DNA of 55,384 nt, taken from the NCBI RefSeq assembly GCF_938020365.1, contig NZ_CALIIB010000085.1:1-55384 (forward strand). The letters are read 5' to 3'. The notes under the pieces were generated by a model. The model did not search any database, had not been told where the DNA came from, and saw nothing but the letters and a program-made list of their open reading frames with translations. Positions 41,870 through 50,851 of the stretch are shown here, piece after piece. Position 1 is the stretch's first letter. The number at the start of each line of letters is the position of its first letter. A program made the translations under genes and the position numbers. The stretch is from an uncultured Streptococcus sp. GTDB taxonomy: Bacteria; Bacillota; Bacilli; Lactobacillales; Streptococcaceae.

Positions 41870-42307
41870 ATGAAATCCTTAATAAAAAAATTCTTTGATA
41901 ATGAGATTCTATCCTATCTCTTCTTTGGTGTGGCAACAACTATCGTTTCTGTTGCCAGCAGGATGATCTGTTATGAATTAACTAGCAATGAAATCTTGGC
42001 AACCGTCATTGGTGATGTTCTTGGTATTCTCTTTGCCTTTGCAACCAATGACACCATCGTTTTTAAGCAAAAAAGAAAGGGCTGGCCTGCTAGATTAGTC
42101 AAGTTTTTCACAGCTCGATTGGCTACGATGGGTTTAAATTTACTCTTGACCTTTATCTTTGTGACTAGTTTTCCGCAGATTATTGGCCAGTTTGTTAATC
42201 ATAATATCAAATTGGTCAATACTATTGAAACCCTTACCGCTCAGGTGCTTATTATTGTTCTCAACTACGTTTTCAGCAAACTCTTTGTCTTTGAGAAAAA
42301 GAACTAA
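41870..42307 (+). CDS. GtrA family membrane protein (lipid-linked sugar flippase candidate)
   Basis: The 145-residue protein has four transmembrane helices: FFGVATTIVSVASRMICYEL, LATVIGDVLGILFAFATND, a third after ARLVKFFTARL, and a C-terminal VLIIVLNYVFSKLFVF. This is the GtrA pattern. GtrA proteins help move undecaprenyl-phosphate sugars across the membrane, usually beside a GtrB glycosyltransferase. None is adjacent; the nearest is at 23180-24106. An acetyltransferase gene follows on the same strand. It is divergent from queT. Confidence 0.88.
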   Translation: MKSLIKKFFDNEILSYLFFGVATTIVSVASRMICYELTSNEILATVIGDVLGILFAFATNDTIVFKQKRKGWPARLVKFFTARLATMGLNLLLTFIFVTSFPQIIGQFVNHNIKLVNTIETLTAQVLIIVLNYVFSKLFVFEKKN

Positions 42308-42338
42308 AGACCTCGGAAAGAGCTCCATGGAGGCAGAA

Positions 42339-42761
42339 ATGAACTTAAAATTTGAAAATGGTGACTCAGCTAAAAGAGAAGAACTGAGAAACTTACTCAG
42401 AACCTATAACCGCTCAAAAAGAGAACCATCAGAAAGCCAAGCTCTGGACATTTATTTAGAGGATGAAGAAGGAAATCTCATAGCTGGCTTGACCGGAGAA
42501 ACTTTTGGAAATTGGCTTGAAATCGAATATCTATTTGTCAAAGAAGACCTTCGTGGGCAAGGTATTGGATCAAAAATTTTGGAGCAAGCTGAAAAAGAGG
42601 CTCGAGTCAGAAACTGTACCTATTCATTCGTCAATACCTATCAGTTTCAGGCGCCTGATTTTTATAAAAGACATGGATACCAAGAAGTATTTACCTTAAA
42701 AGAATATCCTTATAGCGGAAAGAGGTACTATTTTACGAAAGACTTAGGACCTGAGAACTGA
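42339..42761 (+). CDS. GNAT family N-acetyltransferase
   Basis: The protein of about 140 residues has the acetyl-CoA motif LFVKEDLRGQGIGSKILEQAEKEA (R/Q-x2-G-x-G/A type) near residues 66-89 and a C-terminal YKRHGYQEVFTL segment. The substrate is unknown. The start at 42339 is fixed by GGAGG five bases upstream; a longer frame overlapping gtrA is not credible. It is co-transcribed with gtrA 31 bases upstream. Confidence 0.85.
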   Translation: MNLKFENGDSAKREELRNLLRTYNRSKREPSESQALDIYLEDEEGNLIAGLTGETFGNWLEIEYLFVKEDLRGQGIGSKILEQAEKEARVRNCTYSFVNTYQFQAPDFYKRHGYQEVFTLKEYPYSGKRYYFTKDLGPEN

Positions 42762-42819
42762 TGATAAGGGCGACATTCTGGCAACTATTTATAAAAAAAG
42801 GATCCACCCTACATAAATT

Positions 42820-42849
42820 AATCTGGACCAGATAATTCTGATCCAGATT
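42820..42849. terminator. Terminator between the GNAT gene and the convergent B3/B4 gene
   Basis: Stem AATCTGGA/TCCAGATT followed by a T-run on the plus strand. It can serve the plus-strand gtrA-GNAT unit and, in reverse, the minus-strand gene ending at 42859. Confidence 0.82.
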
Positions 42850-42858
42850 TTTTTATTT

Positions 42859-43566
42859 TTAAATTTCCAGATTGTAATGTTCAGCAGTCAGATGGGTGAT
42901 TTCACCTTTAACGCCAAAATAGTCCTCAATCAAGGTCTGGAGTTCTGACATCGCTGCTCGAGCACGCACTGCTTGCTCTTTATTGATGGCCTCAATGACC
43001 AAGATAGCATCCTTGGTCTCCTCTGTTAGCATGGTACGCTGGGCTTCTCGCCAGTTAAGACAACGACAGACAGCTCCCTCTTCATCGTAGTAGATGATTT
43101 CTTCTGGCAGTGCCGGTGCGTCACTCTCAGCGCCCAATGGGAAAAAGGCTTCCCCACCCTTGGCTTTTCCTAGATGAAGACCTCCGACAATCTTATCCAA
43201 ATCCTCTCCGCCACATGGAACCGCATAAGAGAGCGAGACACTGTTGTAGATATCAACCAAAGGATTGATTGGCTGGAACCCTCGCCCCTGACTGACCCGC
43301 TTAAGCAGAGCTTCGATAGAGGATCGTGCTCCTTTCTTGGTCTTGAATTTGCTGAAGGCCTGCCGCCACTCTTGAATGACTTCATTTTGAGTGAAGTTCT
43401 CATCTAAAATAAAGTCCTCAGCTCGTTTCGCTCCCTTATCTAGTAAGGATTTGAAATATGGATCCTTACTTTCATCCACTCGATTATCCAGTCCTTTGAC
43501 TACTAAAACACTAATCTGAGCTTCTGGAAATACTTGCCAAAATGCTTTTTCAACTGTAACTTTCAT
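42859..43566 (-). CDS. B3/B4 domain protein (PheT-like tRNA editing fold)
   Basis: The 235-residue cytosolic protein has the B3/B4 domain of the phenylalanyl-tRNA synthetase beta subunit as a free-standing protein. Typical segments are GARSSIEALLKRVSQGRGFQPINPLVDIYNSVSLSYAVPCGGEDLD and the later VCRCLNWREAQRTMLTEETKDAILVIEA. Free B3/B4 proteins may bind or edit mischarged tRNA, but the role is not established. It is coupled with a MarR regulator 17 bases upstream. Confidence 0.87.
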   Translation of the reverse strand: MKVTVEKAFWQVFPEAQISVLVVKGLDNRVDESKDPYFKSLLDKGAKRAEDFILDENFTQNEVIQEWRQAFSKFKTKKGARSSIEALLKRVSQGRGFQPINPLVDIYNSVSLSYAVPCGGEDLDKIVGGLHLGKAKGGEAFFPLGAESDAPALPEEIIYYDEEGAVCRCLNWREAQRTMLTEETKDAILVIEAINKEQAVRARAAMSELQTLIEDYFGVKGEITHLTAEHYNLEI

Positions 43567-43583
43567 GATGCACCTCTTTAATC

Positions 43584-44033
43584 TTAATAGTTTCTTTTTT
43601 GTCCTTTTTTGACTGCTTCCCAGTCACCTGTGATATTTTCACGCACTCGTACCAGCATTTTCTCCAAGGCTTTAACTTCCGCCTGAGAAAAGCCCTGCAG
43701 GGATGTCTCTTCAGAATAGTTATTCTCTGCTAGGATAAAAGGATAAAGTTTTTCTCCTTTTTCCGTCACAAACCATTCCTTGTTCTTCTTGTTGCCCTTG
43801 GCTGCCTTCTGCTGAACCAAGCCCTTGGACTCTAGCTTCTTGACAGAACGGGCGACCGTTGAGCGATCCACCTTGAGTAGCTCCGATAGCTCCTCTTGGA
43901 TGATTCCCGGATTCTCCGCGATTCGTACTAGATAAAGGTATTGCCCCCGCGCCAGCTCTATGTCACGAAACTCAATATTAGCAATGGAATCCAAAGCTCG
44001 GGCAATAATCCCAATCTCTCGTAATACTGACAT
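43584..44033 (-). CDS. MarR family transcriptional regulator
   Basis: The 149-residue winged-helix protein has the DNA-binding core QEELSELLKVDRSTVARSVKKLESKGLVQQKAAKGNKKNKEWFVTEKGEKL (about 41-91), flanked by dimerisation helices. It is first in an operon with the B3/B4 protein. A perfect palindrome in its promoter suggests autorepression. The effector is unknown. Confidence 0.9.
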   Translation of the reverse strand: MSVLREIGIIARALDSIANIEFRDIELARGQYLYLVRIAENPGIIQEELSELLKVDRSTVARSVKKLESKGLVQQKAAKGNKKNKEWFVTEKGEKLYPFILAENNYSEETSLQGFSQAEVKALEKMLVRVRENITGDWEAVKKGQKRNY

Positions 44034-44063
44034 TTTCCTTCCTTTAAACTTTTATTTGAAACT

Positions 44064-44097
44064 ATTATAGCATATTTTATTGCAAATACAATAAAAT
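44064..44097 (-). promoter_or_regulatory. marR promoter with palindromic operator
   Basis: -35 TTGTAT (44086-44091), 16 bases, extended -10 TGCTATAAT (44064-44072) on the minus strand. The inverted repeat ATTTTATTG/CAATAAAAT (44074-44082 and 44089-44097, 6 bases apart) covers the -35 and the spacer, as expected for a MarR-type autorepressor site. Confidence 0.72.
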
Positions 44098-44111
44098 TAT
44101 CTAAAAAGAAA

Positions 44112-44130
44112 AAAGAGGAAAATCCTCTTT
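44112..44130 (-). terminator. Terminator downstream of brkB
   Basis: Perfect AAAGAGGA/TCCTCTTT hairpin with a 3-base loop and TTTTTTCTTTTT after it on the minus strand. Between it and the brkB stop (44131-44271) I see no other feature. Confidence 0.75.
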
Positions 44131-44271
44131 AAGAGATCTATATCAAAATCCTTACAAGTAAGGAATCTTCTTATTCTTATTAAGATTAGTAATGATACTA
44201 GAGAAAAATGCGGAATTCAATTCTTGACAGTAGCTAATATGTTCTTGAGTATCCTTTAGGTTGCCATTTGG

Positions 44272-45165
44272 CTAGTTCTTCTTTTTAAAGGAAAAACTTC
44301 CTATTCTGTCTAGTTGGAACTCCGACTCAGAACAACTTTGAATACTCGCATTGAGAATAGCACCGATAATCAATATTTTAGAAACAATGATAAACCATAA
44401 CATAATGATGATCACAACTACTGATCCGAAAAAACGGACATTAATAAAGTGGTGCATATACGCTTCTAAATAGGCACTAAATAAATTCAGTAGGCCAAAG
44501 AGAATTCCCACTACAAAGATGGTTCCTGGCAAGACGTACCGAAGTTTGTTTATCTTAACATTAGGCAAAAGATAATAGAGGGCAACTAAGGTTAGAAAGA
44601 GAACCAGGAAAACAAGTCCCTCAGTTATAGTAGTGATTTGTCTATAGAAAGAGACATCTAAATCAAAAACATTGTAAACCACAGTTAGGATACTTCGACC
44701 AAAAACAGATAGAATCATAGAAAGAATCAAGAGGATCTGTAAACCGATACTCACCACAAAACTAAACAGACGGTTTCGAAGCAGGCCATGCCCTTTTGTA
44801 ACACCATAAGCCTTATTAAAAGCTTTTTGCAAAAATGAGATACATTTGGAAAAAGCCCAGAGAGCTGATAAGATGGAGAAACCTAGTAAACCAGAAGACG
44901 GCTGACCAAAAACGGCTCTCACAGCTTTAGCCACCATGGGGTAAAGCGAATCTGGTAGTATTTCGCTTAACAAATTCAAGAGAGCGTCCGTTTGGACTTG
45001 AAAATAGGGTAAAATATTGGCTAAAACCAGCAATAAAGGAAGGGCCGAAATCAAAAAATAGTAGGCTACAGCTATACTGGTCATACCTATTTCAGACTTA
45101 TCATAAAATTCTATAAAAGCCCGTAAAAACTGCTGTTGTTTTAGTTTTTCGACTATTTTTTTCAT
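44272..45165 (-). CDS. YihY/BrkB family membrane protein
   Basis: The 297-residue protein has about six transmembrane helices and the family pattern: AYYFLISALPLLLVLANILPYF, LWAFSKCISFLQKAFNKAYG, and a late VVIIIMLWFIIVSKILIIGAILNA. The family, once called ribonuclease BN, is now thought to be membrane transporters; the function is unknown. AAGGAAGC precedes the ATG. The 148-base gap to map upstream (45166-45313) has no recognisable feature. Confidence 0.88.
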   Translation of the reverse strand: MKKIVEKLKQQQFLRAFIEFYDKSEIGMTSIAVAYYFLISALPLLLVLANILPYFQVQTDALLNLLSEILPDSLYPMVAKAVRAVFGQPSSGLLGFSILSALWAFSKCISFLQKAFNKAYGVTKGHGLLRNRLFSFVVSIGLQILLILSMILSVFGRSILTVVYNVFDLDVSFYRQITTITEGLVFLVLFLTLVALYYLLPNVKINKLRYVLPGTIFVVGILFGLLNLFSAYLEAYMHHFINVRFFGSVVVIIIMLWFIIVSKILIIGAILNASIQSCSESEFQLDRIGSFSFKKKN

Positions 45166-45313
45166 GAGCTTCCTTTCTAAAACTAGGGCAAAGGCCCATC
45201 ATTTATTTCTTTTTTATTTTCTAATAGCAAGAAGTCTTTTTTGCTACGGTTCTCAGTCTCTACCGGACAAAGTTAAGAGGCTAGGAACGCCTTATCCCAA
45301 CCTCCTATGTTTT

Positions 45314-46171
45314 TTAATAAGTTCCTTCTTCACCCTGACTGGTCAAAATCACTGGGCCATCTTTTGTAATCACAAACTGATGTTCGTATTGGCAAGATAA
45401 GCCACCATCTAAGGTTTTATGAGCCCAGCCAGTTTTAAAATCAGTGTCAATTTCCCAAGTACCGGTATTGATCATTGGTTCAATGGTTAATACCATTCCT
45501 TCTCTTAAGCGCAAGCCACGTCCTGCACGTCCATAGTGGGGTACCATTGGTTCCTCGTGCATAGTTGGACCAACTCCGTGACCAACCAAATCTCGCACAA
45601 CGCCATAACCGTGACTTTCAGCATATTCTTGAATCGCTGCACCAATATCGCCAATACGATTACCAACTTGTGCTGCTTCAATTCCTCGGTAAAGACATTC
45701 TTTGGTCACATCCATGAGTTGCTGTGCTTCTGGACTGACTTTCCCAACTGCATAAGCCCAGCAAGAATCCGCAACACCGCCACGAAAACTTTCTGTGTAT
45801 TTTTTAACTTCTGAGACCTTATTAAAATCCAGTTTTGAAACATCTAATTCAGCCTTATCAACCAATCCGACAACCATATCTACACAGATAATGTCACCTT
45901 CTACCAGCTTTTGATGACGGGGAAAAGCATGAGCCACTTCATCATTTAGAGAGCAGCAAGTAGCATACGGATAGTCCATGATGCTGCCTTCTACACCAAT
46001 CTGCAAGGGCAAAGCATTTGCTTCTTTACAGCGTTTGCGGACGTATTCTTCAATATCCCACATATCGATCCCTGGCTTAATCAAGTCTCTCAAACCTCGA
46101 TGAATAGAAGCGAGAAACTCCCCACTTTTTGCCATTAAATCAATTTCGCGTTGCGATTTTATTGTAATCAT
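45314..46171 (-). CDS. map: Methionine aminopeptidase, type I
   Basis: This dimetal enzyme removes the initiator Met from new proteins. The 285-residue protein starts MITIKSQREIDLMAKSGEFLASIHRGLRDLIKPG. It has CCSLNDEVAHAFP, the metal Asp pair region, LVGHGVGPTMHEEPMVPHYG and MVLTIEPMINTG with the ligand Glu. It is longer than the E. coli enzyme (264) because of an insert near 105-150 found in streptococcal Map. It follows spxR by about 21 bases. Confidence 0.95.
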   Translation of the reverse strand: MITIKSQREIDLMAKSGEFLASIHRGLRDLIKPGIDMWDIEEYVRKRCKEANALPLQIGVEGSIMDYPYATCCSLNDEVAHAFPRHQKLVEGDIICVDMVVGLVDKAELDVSKLDFNKVSEVKKYTESFRGGVADSCWAYAVGKVSPEAQQLMDVTKECLYRGIEAAQVGNRIGDIGAAIQEYAESHGYGVVRDLVGHGVGPTMHEEPMVPHYGRAGRGLRLREGMVLTIEPMINTGTWEIDTDFKTGWAHKTLDGGLSCQYEHQFVITKDGPVILTSQGEEGTY

Positions 46172-46192
46172 TCTTAGATTTTATTCCTCTTC

Positions 46193-47470
46193 TTAGTTTA
46201 TTTTCACTGTCATAGTTGCCTTAGCTACTAATTGATGGTCTAAATAGACATCGTAATCTATAATTGCTGAACGTCTTGTTTCATGCACCACACGGGAAGT
46301 CAAAGTCAAGTAGTCATCCAATTGAACAGCCTGTAAAAAGTATATCATCATCTGTTCAATAATTAAACTTCGTCCATTAGAAGCTACCAGCTGATGAGTT
46401 GCAGTATTTAAGATTTCTGTTAGAACTCCATGCGATAAAACCCCGTTATTTTCCAGCATAAAAGGCTCTACTGTAAAGGAGAAACCATTAGCGTTCTGGA
46501 CTAACTTCTGAGCAATCTGGTCACTAAAGGTTGGCAGACTCGATACCTGCTCCCGACTCATTTTTTCCAAAATATCCCGCCGAGTAATGACTCCTAGCAA
46601 GGTTTGATTGCTTCGTATAACAGGAATCATCTCAAAATCTTCTGCAATCATCCTTTGACTAATATTGGCAATATTCGTCTTCAAGCCTGTCATAAAAGGA
46701 TTTTTTGTCATGATTTTATCAAGATTTGTATGGGGCGATTTATCTCCAGCGTCACGCATTGTCACTACTCCAACTACCATTTGATGTTGGTTAATGACCG
46801 GAAAGCGACTGAAACGATTTTTACGCACCAGCTCCAAATAATCACGAACTGTATCCGTTTCCCTTAAAAAGCCATATTCATGACTAGAACGATAGACCTG
46901 TTCAACTGTTAAAATATCTGTTTTTATTTGAATATTGGAAAGCGCACGATTAATGATTGTCGCTACTGTATAGGTATCATGCTGGGTCCGCATGACCGGG
47001 ATTCCCATCTGATCTGCAAGAGTTAAAATATCCTCTTCAACTCGAAATCCCCCTGTAACCAAGACAGCATTTTCATTCTTTAGAGCTAAGCGTTGAATCT
47101 CTGTCCGATCTCCGACAATCAAGAGACCTCCTTCAGTCAGATAACGCATAATATTTTGCTCTGTCATAGCCCCAATAGAGAACTTACTGAATTCCTTATC
47201 TAAACCAGCCTGTCCAGCTAATACTTCTGAACGAGTAATTTCAGCGATTTCATGATAGGTCAGATGCTCTAGAACAACTTTTTTAGATTTCACTCGAACA
47301 GTACCGCTACGAGGACGAGTCTCAACCAATCCTCTGTTTTCAGCTTCCTTAATCGCTCGGTAAGCCGTTCCATCACTGACTCCTAGATAGTTCGAAATAC
47401 TACGAACACTGACTCTTTTACCAATAGGAAGTTTCTCCAAATAAGCGATAATTTCCTGGTGTTTACTCAT
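46193..47470 (-). CDS. spxR: CBS-HotDog transcriptional regulator, SpxR type
   Basis: The protein of about 425 residues has an N-terminal winged HTH (IGKRVSVRSISNYLGVSDGTAYRAIKEAENRGLVETRPRSGTVRV), a DRTGG-like middle (LLIVGDRTEIQRLAL), two CBS motifs (about 190-305) and a C-terminal HotDog domain (DYLTLTSRVVHETRRSAIIDYDVYL). Pneumococcal SpxR has this architecture and activates spxB pyruvate oxidase, so H2O2 output may respond to a CBS/HotDog ligand. I use ATG at 47470 because AGAGGTGA is correctly spaced; it overlaps the GNAT stop. Confidence 0.9.
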   Translation of the reverse strand: MSKHQEIIAYLEKLPIGKRVSVRSISNYLGVSDGTAYRAIKEAENRGLVETRPRSGTVRVKSKKVVLEHLTYHEIAEITRSEVLAGQAGLDKEFSKFSIGAMTEQNIMRYLTEGGLLIVGDRTEIQRLALKNENAVLVTGGFRVEEDILTLADQMGIPVMRTQHDTYTVATIINRALSNIQIKTDILTVEQVYRSSHEYGFLRETDTVRDYLELVRKNRFSRFPVINQHQMVVGVVTMRDAGDKSPHTNLDKIMTKNPFMTGLKTNIANISQRMIAEDFEMIPVIRSNQTLLGVITRRDILEKMSREQVSSLPTFSDQIAQKLVQNANGFSFTVEPFMLENNGVLSHGVLTEILNTATHQLVASNGRSLIIEQMMIYFLQAVQLDDYLTLTSRVVHETRRSAIIDYDVYLDHQLVAKATMTVKIN

Positions 47471-48014
47471 AAAAATCACCTCTTTCATAGCGAAATTCGA
47501 TATAGTCTCTCATCTTGCGTGTATAGCGGTCACTTCCTTTAAATTGTCGACACATTTTAAAACCCGCCTTTTGAGCAACACGCTGACTAGCCAGATTTTC
47601 CAAATGAGTGACAACGCTTAGCCTTTTTAGGTCAAATTCGCTAAAAGATAGAAAGAGAATCTCTTTGACACATTCAGTCATTAGTCCTCTTCCCCAATAA
47701 TCCTTTTTTAAAAAATAGCCCAGCTCAGCTTCTTGCTTAATTTCATCTAACTTTTCAAACTTGATAGAACCGATCATTTGCTGGCTCTCTTTATCACAGA
47801 TTGCCCAAACACCAAGAGGATTCTTCATAAAAAAGTTAGCCACTACATACTGGCTCTCCTGCAGACTGGATTGACTTGGAAAGATAAACTCCAGATTCTG
47901 TGGATTAGAGGCTATAGCATAGAAATCTTCTGCATCCTGGTAAGAGAAGGGTCTTAGTAGCAGGCGGTCTGTTTCAATAAAAGCAAATTCAGCTAGTTTT
48001 GTCCAAATATTCAT
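47463..48014 (-). CDS. GNAT family acetyltransferase (RimJ/RimL-like)
   Basis: The 183-residue protein has FIETDRLLLRPFSYQDAEDFYAIASNP at the N-terminus, ELGYFLKKDYWGRGLMTECVKEIL (acetyl-CoA motif, about 93-116) and SQRVAQKAGF, the RimJ/RimL type that acetylates ribosomal protein N-termini or other amines. The substrate is unknown. It lies between murA and spxR in the same direction; the spxR start lies inside its last codons. Confidence 0.87.
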   Translation of the reverse strand: MNIWTKLAEFAFIETDRLLLRPFSYQDAEDFYAIASNPQNLEFIFPSQSSLQESQYVVANFFMKNPLGVWAICDKESQQMIGSIKFEKLDEIKQEAELGYFLKKDYWGRGLMTECVKEILFLSFSEFDLKRLSVVTHLENLASQRVAQKAGFKMCRQFKGSDRYTRKMRDYIEFRYERGDFYE

Positions 48015-48061
48015 AAGCTACCTTTAGACAATACTTTCGTATATATCCTATTCTTGTATCC

Positions 48062-49324
48062 TTACGCTTCCTCAACCAACTCAATATCGGCACCCAAATT
48101 TTTCAGCTTCTCAATAATATTAGAATAGCCACGAAGGATAAACTCAATATTGGTAATCTCTGTCCGGCCTTTAGCCATCAAACCTGCAATAACCAATGCC
48201 GCTCCCGCGCGTAAGTCAGTAGCTTTTACGGCAGCACCATGTAGCTGATTTGGTCCTTCATAGATAATTTGATGACTGGTTGATGAGATTTTAGCTGTCA
48301 TTTTAGCAAGCTCAGGCACATGATTAATTCTCTTCTCATAAATCGTATCCATTATCATGCCCCGTCCTTTGGCTTTCAACAAAAGCGGAGTGATTGGTTG
48401 CTGTAAGTCAGTAGCAAACCCTGGATATGGAGCAGTTTTAATATTGATAGCTCTGAGTTCTCTTTGCTCTTCAACATAGATACTGTCTTCTGAGACAGTC
48501 ATTCTAACACCCATTTCTTCTAGCTTAGCGATAAAACCTTCCAAGTGCTCATACAAGACATTATTAATCTGAACCCCTTGGCCGACTGCTGCTGCCAGTG
48601 AAATGTAAGTCCCTGCTTCGATTCGATCTGGAATAACCTGATGACGAGTCCCATGAAGCTTATCTACACCTTCGATTGTGATAATATCTGTACCAGCACC
48701 ACGAATATGGGCACCCATATTATTCAAAAGAGTAGCAACATCAATAATTTCAGGTTCACGGGCTGCATTTTCAATAACTGTCCGACCGGATGCTCGAACA
48801 GCAGCTAACATAGTATTAATCGTCGCACCGACACTTACTGTATCCATGTAAATGCTTGCTCCTCGCATGCGTCCAGTCTCGGCTTCCAGATGCATGGCAT
48901 TGCCTTCTTGAGTCATCTGAGCTCCCATAGCTTCGAAAGCTTTCAAATGAAGGTCAATCGGACGCGGTCCAAGGTCACATCCACCTGGAAGACCGACTGT
49001 TGCTTTTCCAAAGCGCCCTAAAAGACTTCCGTAGAAATAATAGGAAGCGCGGAGGCTGTTGATTTTACCATAAGGCATCGCCATACTTTGAACCTGACGT
49101 GGATCAATCTCAAGACTGTCTCCATCCCGCTTCACACTAGCTCCCATGGTTACCATGATATCAATCAAGCTATCAACGTCTGAAATAGCTGGCACTCCAT
49201 CTAAAGTCACAATGCCATCTGCCAAAATAATAGCTGGAATTAAAGCTACAACACTATTTTTTGCACCACTAATCGTAACCTCACCTTTTAAAGGACGGCC
49301 ACCATTTATCACTATTTTTCTCAT
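48062..49324 (-). CDS. murA: UDP-N-acetylglucosamine 1-carboxyvinyltransferase
   Basis: This is the first committed step of peptidoglycan synthesis, transferring enolpyruvate from PEP to UDP-GlcNAc. The 420-residue protein has MRKIVINGGRPLKGEVTISGAKNSVVALIPA, the fosfomycin-target Cys in LPGGCDLGPRPIDLHLKAFEAMGA, and DLQQPITPLLLKAKG. Streptococci carry two paralogues, and I cannot assign this one to MurA1 or MurA2 by eye. An extended -10 (49368-49376) lies upstream, and it heads a murA-GNAT-spxR-map run. Confidence 0.96.
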   Translation of the reverse strand: MRKIVINGGRPLKGEVTISGAKNSVVALIPAIILADGIVTLDGVPAISDVDSLIDIMVTMGASVKRDGDSLEIDPRQVQSMAMPYGKINSLRASYYFYGSLLGRFGKATVGLPGGCDLGPRPIDLHLKAFEAMGAQMTQEGNAMHLEAETGRMRGASIYMDTVSVGATINTMLAAVRASGRTVIENAAREPEIIDVATLLNNMGAHIRGAGTDIITIEGVDKLHGTRHQVIPDRIEAGTYISLAAAVGQGVQINNVLYEHLEGFIAKLEEMGVRMTVSEDSIYVEEQRELRAINIKTAPYPGFATDLQQPITPLLLKAKGRGMIMDTIYEKRINHVPELAKMTAKISSTSHQIIYEGPNQLHGAAVKATDLRAGAALVIAGLMAKGRTEITNIEFILRGYSNIIEKLKNLGADIELVEEA

Positions 49325-49367
49325 TTTATTTCTCTCTCAAGCTTTTTCATACATAGAATTCCTATCT

Positions 49368-49376
49368 ATTATATCA
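49368..49376 (-). promoter_or_regulatory. Extended -10 promoter of murA
   Basis: TGATATAAT on the minus strand, about 45 bases before the ATG; weak -35. Confidence 0.62.
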
Positions 49377-49423
49377 CAGATACCTGTTTTTGCCTATTCT
49401 TTTCGTAAGGCAGAGATTTTAAA

Positions 49424-49450
49424 AAGAGAGAAGACTCTTTCTTCTCTCTT
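49424..49450 (-). terminator. Terminator of the PHP phosphatase gene
   Basis: Perfect 10-bp stem AAGAGAGAAG/CTTCTCTCTT followed by TTTTT on the minus strand, about 85 bases after the stop codon. The gap 49451-49536 shows nothing else. Confidence 0.78.
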
Positions 49451-49536
49451 GAATAACAGTTAGGTAAACAGGCACTTTTTAGAACGTCCTATTTCATATT
49501 TTGTTTCTTTATTAGCATAGGCAGGTCTAACAGACG

Positions 49537-50292
49537 TTAGATGAGCTCATCTTCCCCAATTTCAAAGGCTTCTAAGATTTTCTGGATCTGATTGAAACCA
49601 AGTCTAAAATGCTCCAGCTTGTGGCCGTCTGATCCCACTGAAAAGCGCTGACCACCCAGCTCCTTGACTAGAGAAAGAGCGTAGATATAGAGTTCCTCAT
49701 GGCCGTAAAGATACATGGACTTGCAGTTGAGCTCAAAGGCCAGATCGTGGTCAATCATCTTTTGAAAAAGATGTCGCAGCTCTGGTTCAAAAGTCTTTAA
49801 CTCTTCTACGGTAAGCGCAAATTTTCGGAAACCATAGTCAAAATGAGCTAAGACATCTGCTGGTACAGCCTCAATAGCCTCTTCTAACTCTCTTAGGTAG
49901 CGGGGAATTAATTCCATCTTATCCAACTGCAGGACTGGCTCTTCCAGATAGTCAAAACTGCCATTGTGGTGGACAGATAGGAGTTTCAAATCGTAGTCCT
50001 TGTCCGCTAGGAAGGCTAGGATATCGTCCTTACGCGGAGCAAAATAGCCAATTTCAATGCCCTTTTTAATGCGATTGCCATATTGCTGGTTCAGCTCTGC
50101 TATTTTTGCTGAATAGGCCACATAGTCAGGCACATCATCATGGGATGAGGCAGCTTGGTAAGGGTAGGGATTGGACAGGTCATAGTGCTCGGTGGTGACA
50201 ATCTCGCCCTCGTAATGGTCCAGATAGTCAGAAAAATTCGCCTCAGAATCATAGGAAAAATAGGTATGAAGATGATTGTCTCGCATGCTCAT
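49537..50292 (-). CDS. PHP-domain histidinol-phosphatase-like protein
   Basis: The 251-residue protein has the PHP metal motifs DNHLHTYFSYDSEA at the N-terminus, LLSVHHNG near residue 97, VLAHFDYGFRK and a C-terminal VGSDGHKLEH. It resembles HisJ/HisK histidinol phosphatases, but no other his gene is in the window. The real substrate may be another phosphomonoester. GCGGATGAGC precedes the ATG. The gap upstream (50293-50444) holds only a doubtful 21-codon frame. Confidence 0.82.
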   Translation of the reverse strand: MSMRDNHLHTYFSYDSEANFSDYLDHYEGEIVTTEHYDLSNPYPYQAASSHDDVPDYVAYSAKIAELNQQYGNRIKKGIEIGYFAPRKDDILAFLADKDYDLKLLSVHHNGSFDYLEEPVLQLDKMELIPRYLRELEEAIEAVPADVLAHFDYGFRKFALTVEELKTFEPELRHLFQKMIDHDLAFELNCKSMYLYGHEELYIYALSLVKELGGQRFSVGSDGHKLEHFRLGFNQIQKILEAFEIGEDELI

Positions 50293-50444
50293 CCGCCTTT
50301 CTGCAAATCTTGTGTTCCTTTAATAATGTCAACGGTCGGTCGGCCTTTGTTTTAGATTTCCCACATTTCCGATCCTCTCGTTGACGTTATCCATGCTCTA
50401 GCTTTCGATAGAAGCCATTTTATTTCAAAAATCCTCCTAGGCCT

Positions 50445-50750
50445 TTACCTTTCTTTCAGCATGGCACTGGATAGGTCTAGCAGCTGCAGCGCTGTCTCAA
50501 AATGCTCTCCCATCAGGTCATAAACAGCATCTTCGCTCAAAACGCCGCAGGCCACATTCTCAGGAAAGTCTGGTTGATTGGAAAATTCCAAATCGTCAAA
50601 GAAAACTTGGCTGGTGTAATAATCTCGGAGCTGGATATAATTCTTCTGGCTAGCCTCCAGCTCAGCCAAAGCAGATTGAGCCGCAGCCAGCGTCTGAGCG
50701 TATTTATTTAAATACTCTTCCATTTCTTGGATTCGTTTCAATTGGGACAA
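50445..50750 (-). CDS. DUF4298 family protein
   Basis: The small helical protein of about 101 residues has a coiled-coil N-terminus (QLKRIQEMEEYLNKYAQTLAAAQSALAELEAS) and a conserved LRDYYTSQVFFDDLEF block, typical of DUF4298; its function is unknown. I place the start at TTG 50750 because AAGGAG lies 8 bases upstream. A longer frame starting at TTG 50774 contains that ribosome binding site and is less likely. It is followed by a 152-base gap. Confidence 0.8.
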   Translation of the reverse strand: MSQLKRIQEMEEYLNKYAQTLAAAQSALAELEASQKNYIQLRDYYTSQVFFDDLEFSNQPDFPENVACGVLSEDAVYDLMGEHFETALQLLDLSSAMLKER

Positions 50751-50851
50751 TATCTCTACTCCTTCTTTAATCAAACTATCGTGTCAGCAAAAACAAGCCT
50801 CTTCCTAATATAATCGAAAACTAGCAAGGCAAGAGATTTTTCAAGAGAACT

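Noticed and set aside
42183..42338. Longer start for the acetyltransferase, overlapping gtrA
   Set aside because: The extra 52 residues are read from gtrA in another frame, and a correctly spaced GGAGG supports the start at 42339.
45166..45313. Possible small RNA or gene remnant between map and brkB
   Set aside because: No clear promoter, terminator hairpin or protein-like frame could be supported.
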